Assembly (NCBI GenBank): GCA_036936605.1
Contig: JAUPFV010000002.1
Coordinates: 334,403,215 to 334,467,214, forward strand
Origin: Limnanthes douglasii subsp. nivea
Taxonomy: Eukaryota > Streptophyta > Magnoliopsida > Brassicales > Limnanthaceae
Direction of reading: 5' to 3'
Length of the DNA: 64,000 nt
In this document: positions 1 through 11,957 of the stretch, one piece after another
Numbering within the stretch: position 1 is the stretch's first letter
Layout: every line of letters begins with the position of its first letter
Made by a program: the position numbers and the translations under genes
Notes under the pieces: generated by a model
What the model saw: the letters and a program-made list of their open reading frames with translations, nothing else
Database searches by the model: none
Told to the model about the DNA's origin: nothing

Positions 1-896
1 GGTGGTCAGGTTCCCACGACCCGATGACAAATACAAAGATTTTTTTTCTAAAACTTGTAAAACTCAGGCATATCAATCATCTTCTTTCACTCATTCAGGA
101 TTGTTAGATGGTAAAAGGAGTACGAATTACACAAGCTTATATGGCTCTCTAATACTAACTACTTAACTTTGAAGAGAGTCTCGACGAGTTTGAAGGCTAT
201 AATGATTGTCTGGTTAGGACATAGGTCCATAAACTAAAAAAATCTCACTAGTTAGGAGTGTATGACTAACCAAAATTCTCAATCAAATAGGTCGCGATAA
301 AAAAATCTCGTATATCTTGACCGATGAAGGTTTGGCTGATTTTCATCGAAATAGTGGGAATAACATTGTGATGGGTCAAATTAGACTGAGCTCGTTGAAT
401 ATTTTTTCTCTCTTTGAGTTTGTAGTATTTAGTAGTATGGGTGATAGATTCATCATGTTTTAGTTCACTTTCGGGACATCAAATGGGTCGGCAAGGAGCA
501 GAGGTATGTCTTTGAGAATAGGATCATCAAAGTTTTGAGCTTTAGAAATATACAGTTTAAAGCTAGATTTCAGCAGGAATAGTACAATTAACGATGATAC
601 AGATTATTGAACTGTCATTGGAAAGGAATTCACGATGGAGACTACGAATGAGTCAATGAAAGAACTAAGTTTCTCTTTAAACATAAATGAATAAAATATT
701 AAAAATTAATGAAGAAGCTGACTTATATAGGCAACTTCTGACCTATCATAACCCTACTTTTAATCATTATTACCTAGTGGAAAGCTAAAAAGTCGCACGT
801 CAAAATGTTTTTGATATATTAGCCTAGTTGTAATGCGTGTCCACAAGGTATTTGTGCCAATGCACGAGCAACTCCAAAGTTCCAGAACTTCATACA
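1..896 (-). mobile_element. Probable LTR of a minus-strand LTR retrotransposon (partial)
   Basis: Read on the minus strand, a G-rich polypurine tract (903-920) is followed by a sequence starting with TG at 896, as expected where a 3' LTR begins. About 165 bp further along lies a TATA-like CCTATATAAGT (about 721-731), which would be the LTR promoter. I cannot locate the other LTR end; it may lie beyond the window start. No coding similarity is visible in 1-640. Tat-type gypsy elements have this arrangement, but the family is inferred from layout only. Confidence 0.35.
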
Positions 897-902
897 ACTA
901 CT

Positions 903-920
903 AAGCCCCCCCACCCCCCG
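903..920 (-). other. Polypurine tract of the minus-strand LTR element
   Basis: The plus strand reads a C-rich run (aagcccccccaccccccga), so the minus strand is an almost pure G tract directly before the putative LTR start. Such tracts prime plus-strand DNA synthesis in LTR retrotransposons. Confidence 0.4.
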
Positions 921-1497
921 AGTCAAACAAAACAAGCTAACACTTATAGCAGACCTTTGTTAACGATGTTGTAAATGACTAATTCCATGGGTAACTCAAT
1001 CAACATGTCGATAAGAAACTCAACAAAGTTGTCTAACCTATATGTGCGATCATTGACTTTCATGTTCGTGCCAATCGATAATCTATGATTCCTCCTGTAA
1101 TTAGCATCGCTAAACAAAGAACAAATACCTCCTATAGGGTATAAACACATTAGATTCAAAAATCTCGATTTGTTTTTAATATAGTCATCTCTCATTTAAT
1201 TCATACTAATTAAAGGGACTAGTAATAAAGAGATTATTAGTCAAGTCATTAAACGGGTCTAAACTAGATATTAAGAAACATTTAATCATGAGAAAGTAGA
1301 ATATGTACTCATTGGTCCACTAATAACCATAATAGTAATTAAGTTCATATCCCCGCCTACTTGATTGTGAATATAAACATAAATCTCATCCACCTTGAGA
1401 ATGGTGAATAATTAATATTATAATTATTGGAAACAATAACTTTTTCTGTTTAGAATATTCGTGTAACATTATTATTTTCTGTGTGATGTTAAAACCG
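921..1497. other. Non-coding remnant between two LTR elements
   Basis: No convincing gene. A short minus-strand reading frame at 944-1195 resembles nothing I recognise. The segment is probably internal sequence of the minus-strand LTR element. It stops abruptly where gag-like coding of the plus-strand gypsy element begins, near 1498. Confidence 0.35.
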
Positions 1498-2710
1498 GAT
1501 ACTTCCTAAATGGTTTGATATTTCCACACTAGAGAAGTTTGATGGGACTCAGGATACTGACAACCATATTGAGCAGTTCAAGAACTCCATGATTAACTAC
1601 GATGATGACGACAAATTGTTGTGTAGGGCTTTCTCTCAGACGTTCAAGAATGTCGCTTCTAAGTGGTACAACCGATTGCCTCAAGGTTACATAAAGAATT
1701 TTGAAATGTTCTAGAGTATGATCCGACAGCACTTCATCGGAAGCAAAAAAATTCGAGCCAACGGAGATACCATCATTTATTATCGACAAAAGACCAGAGA
1801 TATTTTGAAAGAATACACCAAGTGATTCATCCAAGTCAAGATGGACATGGAGTATTGGGAGGACATGGTAGCACTAGCTGTCTTCTGAATGGGTCTTCTT
1901 CCGGGGTTAATAAAAGATAATGCTGCAAAAACACAAGCGATAACGTTTGGAGCTTTGTTGGATCAGATAGAAAAAACAATCTTAGTCGAGAAAACCAGGG
2001 CGTCGGAGATAGAATCCATGTCTCACTTCTATCAGGATCCAAATTTAGCCAGAACTAGTACGACAAAGGTGAATGTCCGACCACAAGCTACCCAACCAAC
2101 CACAATTGTCCGACCATGGGCTCAGACAGTTCAAACAACAAACCAGACCCCTCAACGAGCGACTCAGAACCAACAGTATCACCAGACAGGTCAAGCAGTT
2201 CAATAGTATGTCAGAACGGCCTCGAACATGTGGGTTCGACCAGCTCATTACGCCGAGTTAACTGAGTGTGTCTCCACGATTTTTGAAAAGACACGTGAAA
2301 ATGTATATTTCTGCAAGCCTTTTCCTCTTCAGACACCGAGGGAGCATATGAAGAACAAGTACTGTCAGTTCCATGATGACATCGGGCATCACACTAAGGA
2401 CTGTGTGGCTTTAAAGAAAGAAGTCAAATACTTAATAGGGAACGGAAACATGGTTGAATTTGTCAAGAAGAATACCGCAGTGGTACCAAAACAAGAAGTT
2501 GCTCCAAGGCAAGACGATACCATGATGATTTCCGATGTGATCAAAGAAGAATTTGTGGATTCGTTTGATGTGGCAACAAAGTATCGTGATCCGAAGCCGG
2601 GCAGAAACAGTGTAAACATGATAGTTGAGTCAATCCCCAGAGGAAAGTTCATTGAGTTATGTTCATTTTTTGAGCCACTAACTATTTTCGGGGAGGGGGG
2701 GATACAATAG
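1498..2710 (+). pseudogene. gag of the Tat-type gypsy element (broken)
   Basis: Translation in pieces gives a retrotransposon gag core starting at 'STLEKFDGTQDTDNHI' and continuing through 'SKWYNRLPQGYI', a pattern seen in plant gypsy gag capsid regions. It is interrupted by stops near 1713, 1824 and 1886, and continues as a readable frame from 1889 and again from 2228. Near 2360-2410 is a single CCHC-like knuckle region ('YCQFHDDIGHHTKDC'), the nucleic-acid binding motif. The N-terminal part of gag and its start codon are missing, consistent with 5' truncation of the element. Gag normally forms the virus-like particle; this copy cannot encode it. Confidence 0.75.
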
Positions 2711-3300
2711 CAGGTATATCAAACTACTCGAGGAAGAGGCATATCGTAAGTTTGGTAACATCGTTGGAGGCGAGAGCCTCATTTTACCTTTACCGGAATC
2801 CATCACCAATATTTTGCTTCGAGGATGACAACATGAGGACGCAGTTGTAATCGGAGCAGAGATTGCTGTAAACGAGATAAGGAAAATTTTGATTGACACG
2901 GAGAGTTCCGCCAACATTATGTTCATGACAACCTACAACAAGATAACTAATCCTCCAACCATCCTACGATCCGACAGGACTATAGTGAGATTTACCGATG
3001 TGACCGCGGACGTTGTCAGAGAATTTGAGGGAATGGTAGAGCTGGGCAGGGGGGCATTCAAGAAAATAGTGACGGTACTTTCATCGTGGTAGATACACCC
3101 ACATTGTACAACGCCATCTTCGGAAGGTCATGTTTGTCTAAAACGCATGCAGTGTCGTCCACAATCAACCAATGTTTGAAGTACGTAGTGGGAAGCAATA
3201 TTGGAACCATAAGATCAAGTCAGAAAATGGCTAGGGAATGCTACAAAGCGGCGTTGGCCCCCAAGTAGTTGAAGGGGGTCATATCCAAACAAGAATAACA
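2711..3300 (+). pseudogene. Protease region of the Tat-type gypsy element (broken)
   Basis: The segment between gag and RT contains 'ILIDTESSANIMF' near 2885-2920. This corresponds to the retroviral-type aspartic protease active site (usually hydrophobic-hydrophobic-D-[ST]-G-[AS]), with the glycine replaced by glutamate. The following 'VDTPTLYNAIFGRSCL' (about 3088-3135) matches the 'YNAILGR' region typical of plant gypsy proteases. Stops separate the parts, and the altered active-site glycine would by itself compromise function. Confidence 0.7.
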
Positions 3301-3332
3301 GTTAGAGGGGCCTCCTTCAGATTCCGATCCTG

Positions 3333-4574
3333 TTGATGATCCGAGGGAGTCCCCTGGGTTCATGGTCCCTGATGAAGGCTTCAAGAACCATGCGTTCAGC
3401 CATGGAAAAAAGTCTCAAGATAGGAACAAGATTATCACCTGAGGTAAAAGAAAGCTTAATCAGATTTCTTTCAACCAAATTACATATGTTTACGTGGTGT
3501 ACAGAAGATATTACAGGGGTACCAGAAGAGATCATCTGGCACAGATTGACTATACGGAAGAGTGTTCGACCGATCATTCAAAAGAAAATATCTTTTTCCG
3601 AAGAGAAAACTGAAGCAATAATGGCAGAGGTAGACCGTTTAACGAAAGTGGGCCACATCCGTGAATTGCAATATCCGTTATGGACAGCCAATCCGATCTT
3701 AGTGAAGAAAAAGAACGAAAAATTGAGGATGTGTGTGGACTTCACTGATTTGAATAGGGCATGCCCTAAAGATCCTTTTTTGGTCCCAAGAATAGATCAA
3801 CTGGTGGACTCGACATCCGGAAATCATTTACTGTTCTTCATGAATGCATATGCTAGATACAATCAAATCCGGATGGACCCAATGGATTAGGAGATCACGA
3901 CTTTAATCACCAGAAGGGGTCTACACTGCTATAGAGTCATGCCATTCAGACTAAAAAATGCGGGGGCATCATACCAACGTTTAGTGAACAAGGCATTCGA
4001 AAGTCAAATTGGCAGAAATGTGAAAGTTTATATTGATGACGTGTTAGTTAAAAGCCTCAGAGATGAAGATCATATAGCTGACCTAGAAGAAACTTTTGCC
4101 AATTTGGCTAAAATAAATCTAAAGTTGAACCCAGAAAAGTGCACGTTCGGGGTCAGATCTGGAAAGTTCTTAGGTTACATAGTTAGTGAGCATGGAATTG
4201 AAGCAGACTTGGTGCAGTTAAATGCCTTATGTACTATGGATCCTCCTAGAACAATCAATCAAGTGCAAATTTTAACCGGAAGGTTGGCTTCTTTAAACAG
4301 ATTCATCTCCAGGTCTTCAGATAAATGTGCCCCTTTCTTCCAAGTGCTAAGGAAAGCGAACCGTTTCGATTGGACTCAAGAATATTCCGATACTTTTAAA
4401 CAAATCAGACAACATCTTTCATCCCCAGAAATACTGACAAATCCGCATCCGGGGGAGAAGTTGTTCCTCTACTTAACGGTATCCAACTTTGCAGCTAGCT
4501 CGATTTTAGTCCGAGAAGAATTAAGCCTTTCAAGACCAGTTTATTACGTAAGCAAAAGCCTTTTAGATGCATAA
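3333..4574 (+). pseudogene. Reverse transcriptase of the Tat-type gypsy element (broken)
   Basis: Two long frames, 3333-3890 and 3939-4574, together cover the RT. The first holds 'LVKKKNEKLRMCVDFTDLNRACPKD', the conserved fingers region. The second begins at 'MPFRLKNAGASYQRLVN' and contains the catalytic box YIDDVLVKS at about 4029-4055. It continues into the connection domain and the start of RNase H. A stop (TAG at about 3888) separates the frames. The enzyme would copy element RNA into DNA. The YIDDVLVKS form is characteristic of the Tat/Athila branch. Confidence 0.85.
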
Positions 4575-5364
4575 AAGAGATCCCTTAAGTTGGAAAATGT
4601 AGCACTTACTCTAGTAACATCAGCTCGAAAGATGACGCCTTACTTTCAAGCTCATACAATGGTGGTGCGAACATATTTTCCTTTGAAAAGTATGTTACAG
4701 AGACTCGTTGTGTCCGAAATGATGACTAAGTGGTCGGTAGAACTCGGGGATTTCAATATCGAGTTCGAACCACGAACTGCGATCAAAGCACATGCGCTAG
4801 CTGATTTCTTAGTGGAATTTCATTCTGACAGGGACGTTGTGGACATGGAGGAATAAAAATCCGACTCTGAGTGGCTAGTCCGAAGCGATGGGGGATCCAG
4901 TTCATCTGGATGCGGAGCGGGAGTGCAACTAACCTCCCTGGATGACATTGCAATGTATCAGGAAATTCGACTCGGATTTCAGGCATCGAACAACAAGGCA
5001 GAGTACGAGACAGCCCTGGACGGATTACGACCTGCAAAGATTTGTGGGGCTAAGCGGGTCAAGTTGATCAGTGATTTTTTAATTACTGGTGAACCATGCT
5101 CTCGGGCGCTCAGAAGCAAGAAAAGATCATCTTGTAAAGTATCTGGAAATTTTGAATGTTTTAACCTTGGAATTCGAAGATGTCCGATTCGAACACATTC
5201 ACAGGATAGGAAACTCAGTGGTTGATTCCTTGGAGAAAGCATCTTATTCAGGAAAATACCCGTGGATAGTGACTCAAGAAAATCCGTCGATAATAAAGGG
5301 ATCCGAAGCAGGGGAAGGTAGTATCAAAGCTTTCCAAATATCCACAACCTTAACAAAAGACTGA
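4575..5364 (+). pseudogene. RNase H plus second archaeal-type RNase H of the Tat element (broken)
   Basis: The first RNase H domain continues from the RT and ends with 'AHALADFLVEFHSD' (4780-4835). It is followed after a stop by a second RNase H: 'SDGGSSSSGCGAGVQL' near 4881-4928, then 'GFQASNNKAEYETALDGL' near 4975-5028. The DGS and ASNNxAEYE motifs are those of the archaeal-type RNase H that Tat elements carry as an extra domain. A frameshift near 5080-5100 breaks the rest, which is readable again in another frame to 5364. Confidence 0.75.
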
Positions 5365-5379
5365 AGAAGCAAAATACAA

Positions 5380-6587
5380 GATTGTTTAGTCCATGACACA
5401 CTGCTCGTTGACAAATTCAAAGCCAAAAGAATACGCTTCAAGGCCTACAGATACGTCGTCCTCGGAGGTGTGCTGTATAAATGATCTTTTAGTCGTCCCT
5501 TACTTCACTGTTTAGGGAATGATGAATCACACCTAATCATCTTAGAGTTGCATGACGGGGAAGGGTCAGCGCACTGTGGATACAAAGCGTTGATACGAAG
5601 AGTTCTTCTGACAGGGTATTATTGGCCAACCATCTCGACATACGCCAAAGAGTTGGTACAGAAATGTGATACCTGTCAGCGATTCGCCAATTCGATTCAC
5701 TTGCCCAGAGTGCCTCTAGAGTCAATATCAAAGTCGATGCCCTTCGATCGTTGGGGGATAGATCTAGTCGGAACACTTCCTATGGCTTCAGGAGGACGCC
5801 AAATAATCATCGTTGTTGTGGACTATTTTTCCAAGTGGGTAGAGGCCAACCCATTAGCAGGAACAAGGGCAAAAGATGTGATTAAATTCATCATCTCCAA
5901 CATCTATTGCCACTTTGACGTACCTAGGAAGATCACAATGAATAATGGCCCGCAATTCGACAACAGTGACATGAGAACTTTTGCGATTCCAACGGGATAC
6001 AACAATGTTTTTCGAATCCGTTCCATCCTCAAGAAAATGGTCAAGTCGAAGTAACCAATCAAAAAATCTTGGACGGACTAAGAAAGAATTTAGAGAGCAA
6101 AGCGGGGAAGTGGCCAGATTCCCTATAAAAAATGTTGTGGGCTTACAGGACTACCGCTCGGACAGCAACACATGAGTCGTCTTTCGCACTAGTGTACGGA
6201 ATGGATGCAGTAGTTCTATCGGAAACAATGTTCCCATCTTTTCTACTGAGTGAGTATTTCGAGGAAGGGAATGACAAAGGAAAACGCACAGATCTTGATT
6301 TGATAGAAGAAAAGAGAAGAAGAGCACAACTAAATTCCTTACATTGTCAAACTTTAATGAGAAGTCGTTACTCGTCAAAGGTCAGAAGAATAGAATTTGA
6401 GATCGAATATAGGGTCCTAAGAAAAGTTTTCCTGCACACGAAAGAAAATACACTTGGAAAGCTTGCCCCAAACTGGGAAGATTCGTACATAGTCACAAAG
6501 AAGTTGAAATCGGGGACGTACCGATTGAAAGATAAAGAAGGAAGAGATCTTCCCCATCCCTGGAATATTGAGCACCTAAAAGCTTAG
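5380..6587 (+). pseudogene. Integrase of the Tat-type gypsy element (broken)
   Basis: The N-terminal zinc-binding HHCC segment is visible as 'LHDGEGSAHCGYKAL' ... 'KCDTCQRFAN' (5547-5690). The catalytic core follows with 'WGIDLVGTLPMASGG' (first Asp) and 'ITMNNGPQFDN' (second Asp position read as Asn). A frameshift near 6040-6060 separates the Glu region, and the frame resumes at 6132 with 'LWAYRTTARTATHESSF'. It ends at 6585-6587 after 'HPWNIEHLKA'. The protein would insert element DNA into chromosomes; the frameshift and lost second Asp make this copy inactive. Confidence 0.8.
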
Positions 6588-6749
6588 TTAGTTTGATTGT
6601 GCGATATGTAAATATTTTATTTGTCAATTTGTGTAAGTTATGGTGGCATACTCTTTCCTACCTTGGTGGCGCAGGAAGGTTTTAATGAGGTGCCTAAATA
6701 GCCGGCTTATATATCAAATCTTATTGCCTTCTTTAAAAATTAGACTAAG

Positions 6750-6948
6750 TTCATCTTTTTTAACTCAAAACACCCTCCAAAGGATTTGGATAAGAATGTT
6801 CATCTTTATGAACTCAAAACACCATCCAAAGAAGTTTGGACAATAATTTTCATCTTTTTGAACTCAAAACACCCTCTAAAAAAGTTTGGTGAACAAAGTT
6901 CATCTTTATAAACTCAAAATATGAACCAAAGAACGCTTGAATAAAACA
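6750..6948 (+). repeat. Four degenerate tandem copies, 49-50 bp unit
   Basis: The phrase ttcatctttwtraactcaaa recurs at 6750, 6799, 6849 and 6899, each followed by a related aacacc-ctccaaa-rtttgg segment. The array sits between the pol stop and the antisense ORF. Variable tandem repeats in this spacer are common in Tat elements. Confidence 0.8.
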
Positions 6949-7094
6949 ATTCAGTATTGAATCATAAGAAGAACAACATAAGGAGGAAATGGTTAAGAAA
7001 AATATCATATTAAGGAGAATATTACACAAAAAGTTTTTTGTTGCAGGATTCAAAGAACAAAGGAGTTAACAAAATATGAACTACCCAATACAAG

Positions 7095-10000
7095 CTAATC
7101 AGATGCAGAATTTTCTTTACTACCAGCAGGGGAATCCGAGTCCGATGAAGAGCTCTCTGAATCCTCACTAGATTCAGGATCCTCCACGGATACTCCAGGT
7201 GGGCGATGCTGCTTATTTACCCGAGTCCAAAGACTTCCAAGGCGTAAGTCTGGGAATCTCTCATGTATCTCCATTACCATGGCTGATCTCAACTTAGCAT
7301 CCCTCTCCTCAAGACGAGCAACGATCTTAGCAACATGCTCATCAAGACATTCTTTCTTCTTAGCCTCAAAGTTTTTCTTCAAGCTTTCATTTTCTGATAA
7401 TAGTTTCTCGATGTGTACAACGCATTCTCAAAGTACACCTTTATTTTTTAATAGTCTTCAACAAGACCATCTATTGGTGTGTCACGCTCGACATTCTTAG
7501 CTATGAACTTCTCTCTTCTATCATCAAATTTAGTCTTTTCTTCGGACGGTTTAGTCCCAAGGGAGTTAATGGTAGTCAAGCGGTCCTTAGAGGTCTTTCT
7601 CTCCTTATCCAATTCACCAGTCAACTCTTTAACTCTCTTATTTAGCTCTTCGTACTCGGACGACAGAGTTTGTACCTTGGCGGTCACTTCCGATGTCTTA
7701 GCTAACTCATCATTTAGCTCATTTACTTCTTTCTTCAGGTTATCGGACTCAGAGATCAGGCCTTCCACCTGGGAGGATATCACGGTTTGTTAGGTTACCT
7801 GATCGGTCAAGTCCTTCACTTTTCCTTTCAACTCGGAGACCTCAGAAGTTAGGGCTTTCACCTCTGCCCTCCTCTTAATAACCTCATATGTAAAGTGCTC
7901 ATTCTGATTTGCTTTACGTTCGAGTAGAGCAGCAGCATGTAGTAATTTGTTCAACTCATTCGCCACATAGCCATTTCCATAAACGTTAAAGTAAGCAGAG
8001 TCTGGGGAGGGATACGTTTCCTCATCGGAGCCACCTTCTTGACCTTCCCCTCAAGTAGAGACAAATTCTCCACCAGGGTTTAAATCGATGATCACAAACT
8101 TTCTAGACAGAGGCAGACTTGTATGGTTAGTGTTGTCACTTTCCCCTTCACTCTCAACGATCATTTTCTTTTTCTCCTCAGCAATGAACTTTTGCGACCT
8201 TATGGCACCAGCTCGTCCTTGAGGCCTAATCTCAACCAAGTGATCAACATCACTTGACATATTTTCAGGATGAGAGGTTGGAGAGAATGCTTGAGGGCCG
8301 ATGGGGCTACCTGTTGAGGTTCCGATGGCCTCGCGTCTGGGGGCAAGCTTACTTGGGTGTCATCATGATTACCCGGAGCCCCTGTTGGAGGAGTGACTTG
8401 CACCCTTTCTTGGGAACCTCCCTGAGCATCGGGAACGTCGTCCTCAGACCCAGCATCTTCCCTAGTCTATTCTTCTTCCCCTTCCTTGGGTTTTTCAGCA
8501 TCTTGATGACTCGGAGCTCGGGCCCGAGTAGGGAGGAAGACTGCATTATCCAAGTTCTCTAAACACTAAGGACATCGTCGCTCGGAGGAGGCACCATGAG
8601 TTCCGAGGCGGTCTTCTTCTCACTAAGATCGTATCGCCACTGAATTACACTAAGCAAAATTCATGGGCATAAAGCTTTGGTGGAACTTGTGGTCCCAGTG
8701 TTCACCAGCTCAAATGCTCAGCTTCTTAAAGACATCTTTACCGGACTTAACATGACGCTTGAAGGACTTAGAAATTCCTTTCATAGCTGAAAAAGACACA
8801 GTCAGAATTTACCGAACTTGGCGGCTCGGAAAACATTTAAGAGAGAGTACTTACCTTTTCCGGTCCATTTCAACGTCAGCCGATAAGGAAGGTCCTCAGA
8901 GTCTTCGAATCCGGTCTCCCACAACCTAGAAATAAACATGAATTGTTGCTTCCATTTCTTGTCGGCCTCCAGAAAATCTTTTATAACTTTAAGGTTCCTG
9001 GCAAAACCAAGTGAGTAGAAGGGATAGTGAGAATTCTTAGCCACACCCGAGACGACAATAAGGTGTTCCATAGTTAAAGCGTTCTCGGAGAGCCTCGACG
9101 CCATAATGCAGACCATTAGGGTATACCACATATTAGCCCCGGCCTGAGAAGGGCAAAGTCTGACCAAGTGGAAATAGTCAGTCAGGAGAAGATCGAGGGG
9201 CAATCAGAGACCCCAGTTTATCAACTCTATATAAAGCACCAATTCGTTGTTCCGAACTGATAGAGGCATCTCTCCAACAGTAGGGAACCGGATAATGATG
9301 TTAGTAGGAATGCCCCAACGATCCCTTAGCTTGACCTCCTCGGTCGGGTGAAAATACTTATAATTCACCTTGTACAGAGCTAAAAGATGATTGGCTTTGA
9401 TATCGCGAAAATTGTCGCCCATGATATCTTCCACATTCGAGGGCAGACCTGTCGAACGCTGCTTCTTCTTCTTTTTACTCTTTACCAGGGAAGTCTCACC
9501 TTGGTGAAGGGGAATATCACCTGTAGGTTTTGAGAAAGGAGCCAAAACATCATCTTTCAAGGAAGGAGCATCAGTAAGAACGACTCAAAGAGGCTATGCC
9601 TCAATCACCACGACGTCAAGGTTCTCCTTGTCATCTTCAGGGTCATTGGATAGAGTCTTCTCCTGAACCTCTGGGATGAGAGTGAGAGACGGTTCAGGCC
9701 AAGTCCCTATTGACAAGTTTTTTCCGGGGGCTAACGTCTGGTGTTGTTTGAGGAGAGCCTTGGGGGGTTGTTGGAGGAGTTGGTACCGAGGAAGGGATCC
9801 TCATCCGGACCGACTTGGTGGCTGGATCAGGCGATCTTTTCCGTTTAGCTCGGTCTCTGTGTTCTTTAACCGGCGGTCTTTCTCTTTCATCACCCATTAC
9901 GATGAAGGGAGAAGGTCAATAAGGAAAACTCAAAGGAGTTGTAGAAGCAGAAAGATCAACCCCACCACTTGAAGGGTGTGCTTGATTGGGGGAGGATGCA

Positions 10001-10211
10001 ACAAGGTTTATAGAGCGTTCACGGATCAGAGCCCAGTTGTCTCCAGAGTTAGATTCCCAAATCTCTGCAGGGGAATGATATTCTCTTGCACCGGCAGAGC
10101 TACGAGCACCAATCCGATTATAAATATTGAACCACCTCCAAAACTTGTACTTTTCAAGATTGATAAACTCGTCAGGCATGAAAATACAAAGTAAGAATTT
10201 TGCTTAGGCAT
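7095..10211 (-). pseudogene. Antisense ORF (aORF) of the Tat element, putative gypsy-type transposon domain (broken)
   Basis: On the minus strand, fragments join into one protein-like series. An N-terminal stretch (10211-9916) is followed by a basic, proline-rich part (9897-9694). Next comes a central domain (9560-8802) containing 'LINWGL', 'MPLDLLLTDYFHLVRLCPSQ' and 'RLWETGFEDSEDLPYRLTLKW'. A long charged coiled-coil (7783-7448) and an acidic serine-rich C-terminus (7382-7095) follow. The central part resembles the domain annotated in plants as 'putative gypsy type transposon'. Antisense ORFs of this kind lie between pol and the 3' LTR in Tat elements; their function is not known. Several stops and frame changes show decay. 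A TATA-like tatttatagg at about 10280 could have served it. Confidence 0.7.
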
Positions 10212-10650
10212 TGTCTCTCTCTCTAGAGCAAACTTTTTTCAAAGAAAATTAGAAACCTTTGTTCATGGAAAGAGTTGAGTATTTATAGGCAAATGAAGCA
10301 GAAGACGAACATGCAAAAAGTAACGGTTCCATGACACGTGTCCATAATAGTTGCACCGCTTAAAAAATATTTGACTCGATAACAACGAAACAAAGTACGC
10401 GCGCCTGACAATAAATGATTACTTAGGTGACATCAGCCTGACCAAAGGGTGAGGTCAGGAAGCCAAAATTCAATCCAACCCGGTCAAAGGCTCACCAGGG
10501 AATACGAGATCTGACCATGGTGAAATCCACCCCCGTTAGATTTCGTTCAAAAAGTAAAATACTTGAGCCGGGTAGTGTATGATCTGATCCGAACGAGGTA
10601 AAACTGTAATTGAAGTCCACGTCCAGAGAACTGCACATGGATTGGGGGCT

Positions 10651-11114
10651 ACTGATAAGGGAAGGAAATATAGGTGTTTAACATGTAATTTAGCCCACAA
10701 ATAAGGCCAAGGTCCATGTATTTAGTGACTAAGGACTAAGGTAAAGCACACATAACAAATGAGAGACTCAAATGATAGTCCCCAAGAACTTGTTTGTAAA
10801 TAGTCAAATAGTGGGGTAAGAAATCCGCTCTTACGGTGGTAGATATATAATTTTACCTTCCGTCTCATTTACTATATAAAGAACATTCCCTTTTAGGAAA
10901 ATGGTTAATGATTGATCAATAATTGCAACATTTATTCCTTTTATCTCTTCTTTTTCTAGTAATTAACTATTCACATTCACGTCACACGAATATTCTCTAG
11001 TCTGACCTCTTCACACGAACATCTTCGCTTCTGAGTCCCACTAAAGATTCTCTGAGCTCATCAGCAAGGACGATACGGGAGCTAAAGGTTTTTTAGTTTC
11101 CCTCCCTTTATACA
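10651..11114 (+). repeat. 3' LTR of the Tat-type gypsy element
   Basis: A purine-rich tract ending in attgggggctac precedes TGATAAGGG at 10651, a normal polypurine tract to LTR junction. The LTR has a clear promoter TATA (actatataaagaac, about 10870). The end is placed at the CA of tataca (11114), because what follows resembles the LINE-like repeat seen again at 15.06 kb. No 5' LTR partner is present in the window, so the end is a best estimate. Confidence 0.6.
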
Positions 11115-11950
11115 TGGTATATTACCACGCCAAAACACGAACGCTAAAGATGGCATATGCGAGAAATAGTCTAGTTCAAAGCATTATAATTCTAAAATGA
11201 CCAATCCTTGTTGTTTAGTGTGAACCAAATCTTGGTACTAGTTAACACCCATATACACTTGAAAACATAATCATATATAATATGATTAATGGATTCAACG
11301 CATGAATAACACAACATACACTTCAGAGGGGGTGTAGTCTTCAACTTATCAGTTTATCTCAATTAGACAATTTGTCTTGGATAGCAAGCTGGAAAATAAA
11401 ATAATGAGGAGGTATATTGTATTTTAAGTCATACTAACCTAGCCCACCCAACACAGAAGTAGATGTACGGGTGGTCGTGTAAGTGCATTTGGTTATAAAT
11501 TTTACATTCCCACTCTTGATGGTCCAATAATGGATGTCGTTATAATTGATGTTTGAAAGTGTATGTGAGAGGATAAGGTTGATTATCTTCTGAAGGTTGC
11601 GATGATTTCTAGGACTTGCAAACCTAATTGTAACCGATGAGTTCCAATATCCATCCTAAACAATGGCCAAAACCTTGAGATTGTTATCAAGCTTTGAATC
11701 ACAAATAATACTTTGTCCATATTGGGTTAATAAAGAGATATAGAGCACCCACGAATCGTACCAAAAAGAGGTAGTCTCCTCATTACCAATCGTTACCTTG
11801 TACATTTTTCTAGCCAGAGGCCTAAGACGTACAACTTTCCTCCAAATTCAAGAGAGAGAGAAACCAAGATTTAAAGACCAAACATTTTACTTTTTGTATT
11901 CTCGGTATTAATCTGATCACACCAAATAAAGTTGTGATTATGCATAAAAA
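11115..11950 (-). pseudogene. LINE fragment (reverse transcriptase C-terminal region)
   Basis: This stretch is a diverged copy of the one at 15056-15850. Both begin with tggtawattaccryGCCAAA and share the internal order, including the ctaacc(t/c)(a/g)gcccaccc phrase (11446 and 15375). No continuous frame survives here. Identification as LINE rests on the better preserved sister copy. Confidence 0.45.
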
Positions 11951-11957
11951 TCATCAT

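Larger units (their letters stand above)
1498..11114 (+). mobile_element. Ty3/gypsy retrotransposon, Tat-type, 5'-truncated
   Basis: The order is gag, protease, reverse transcriptase, RNase H, a second (archaeal-type) RNase H, integrase, a tandem-repeat spacer, an antisense ORF, polypurine tract and 3' LTR. The RT active-site box YIDDVLVKS, the second RNase H and the antisense ORF before the 3' LTR are recognised traits of plant Tat elements. No 5' LTR or primer-binding site precedes gag, so the 5' end is lost at about 1498. All reading frames carry stops or frameshifts, so the copy is dead. The 3' LTR is 10651-11114. Confidence 0.85.
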
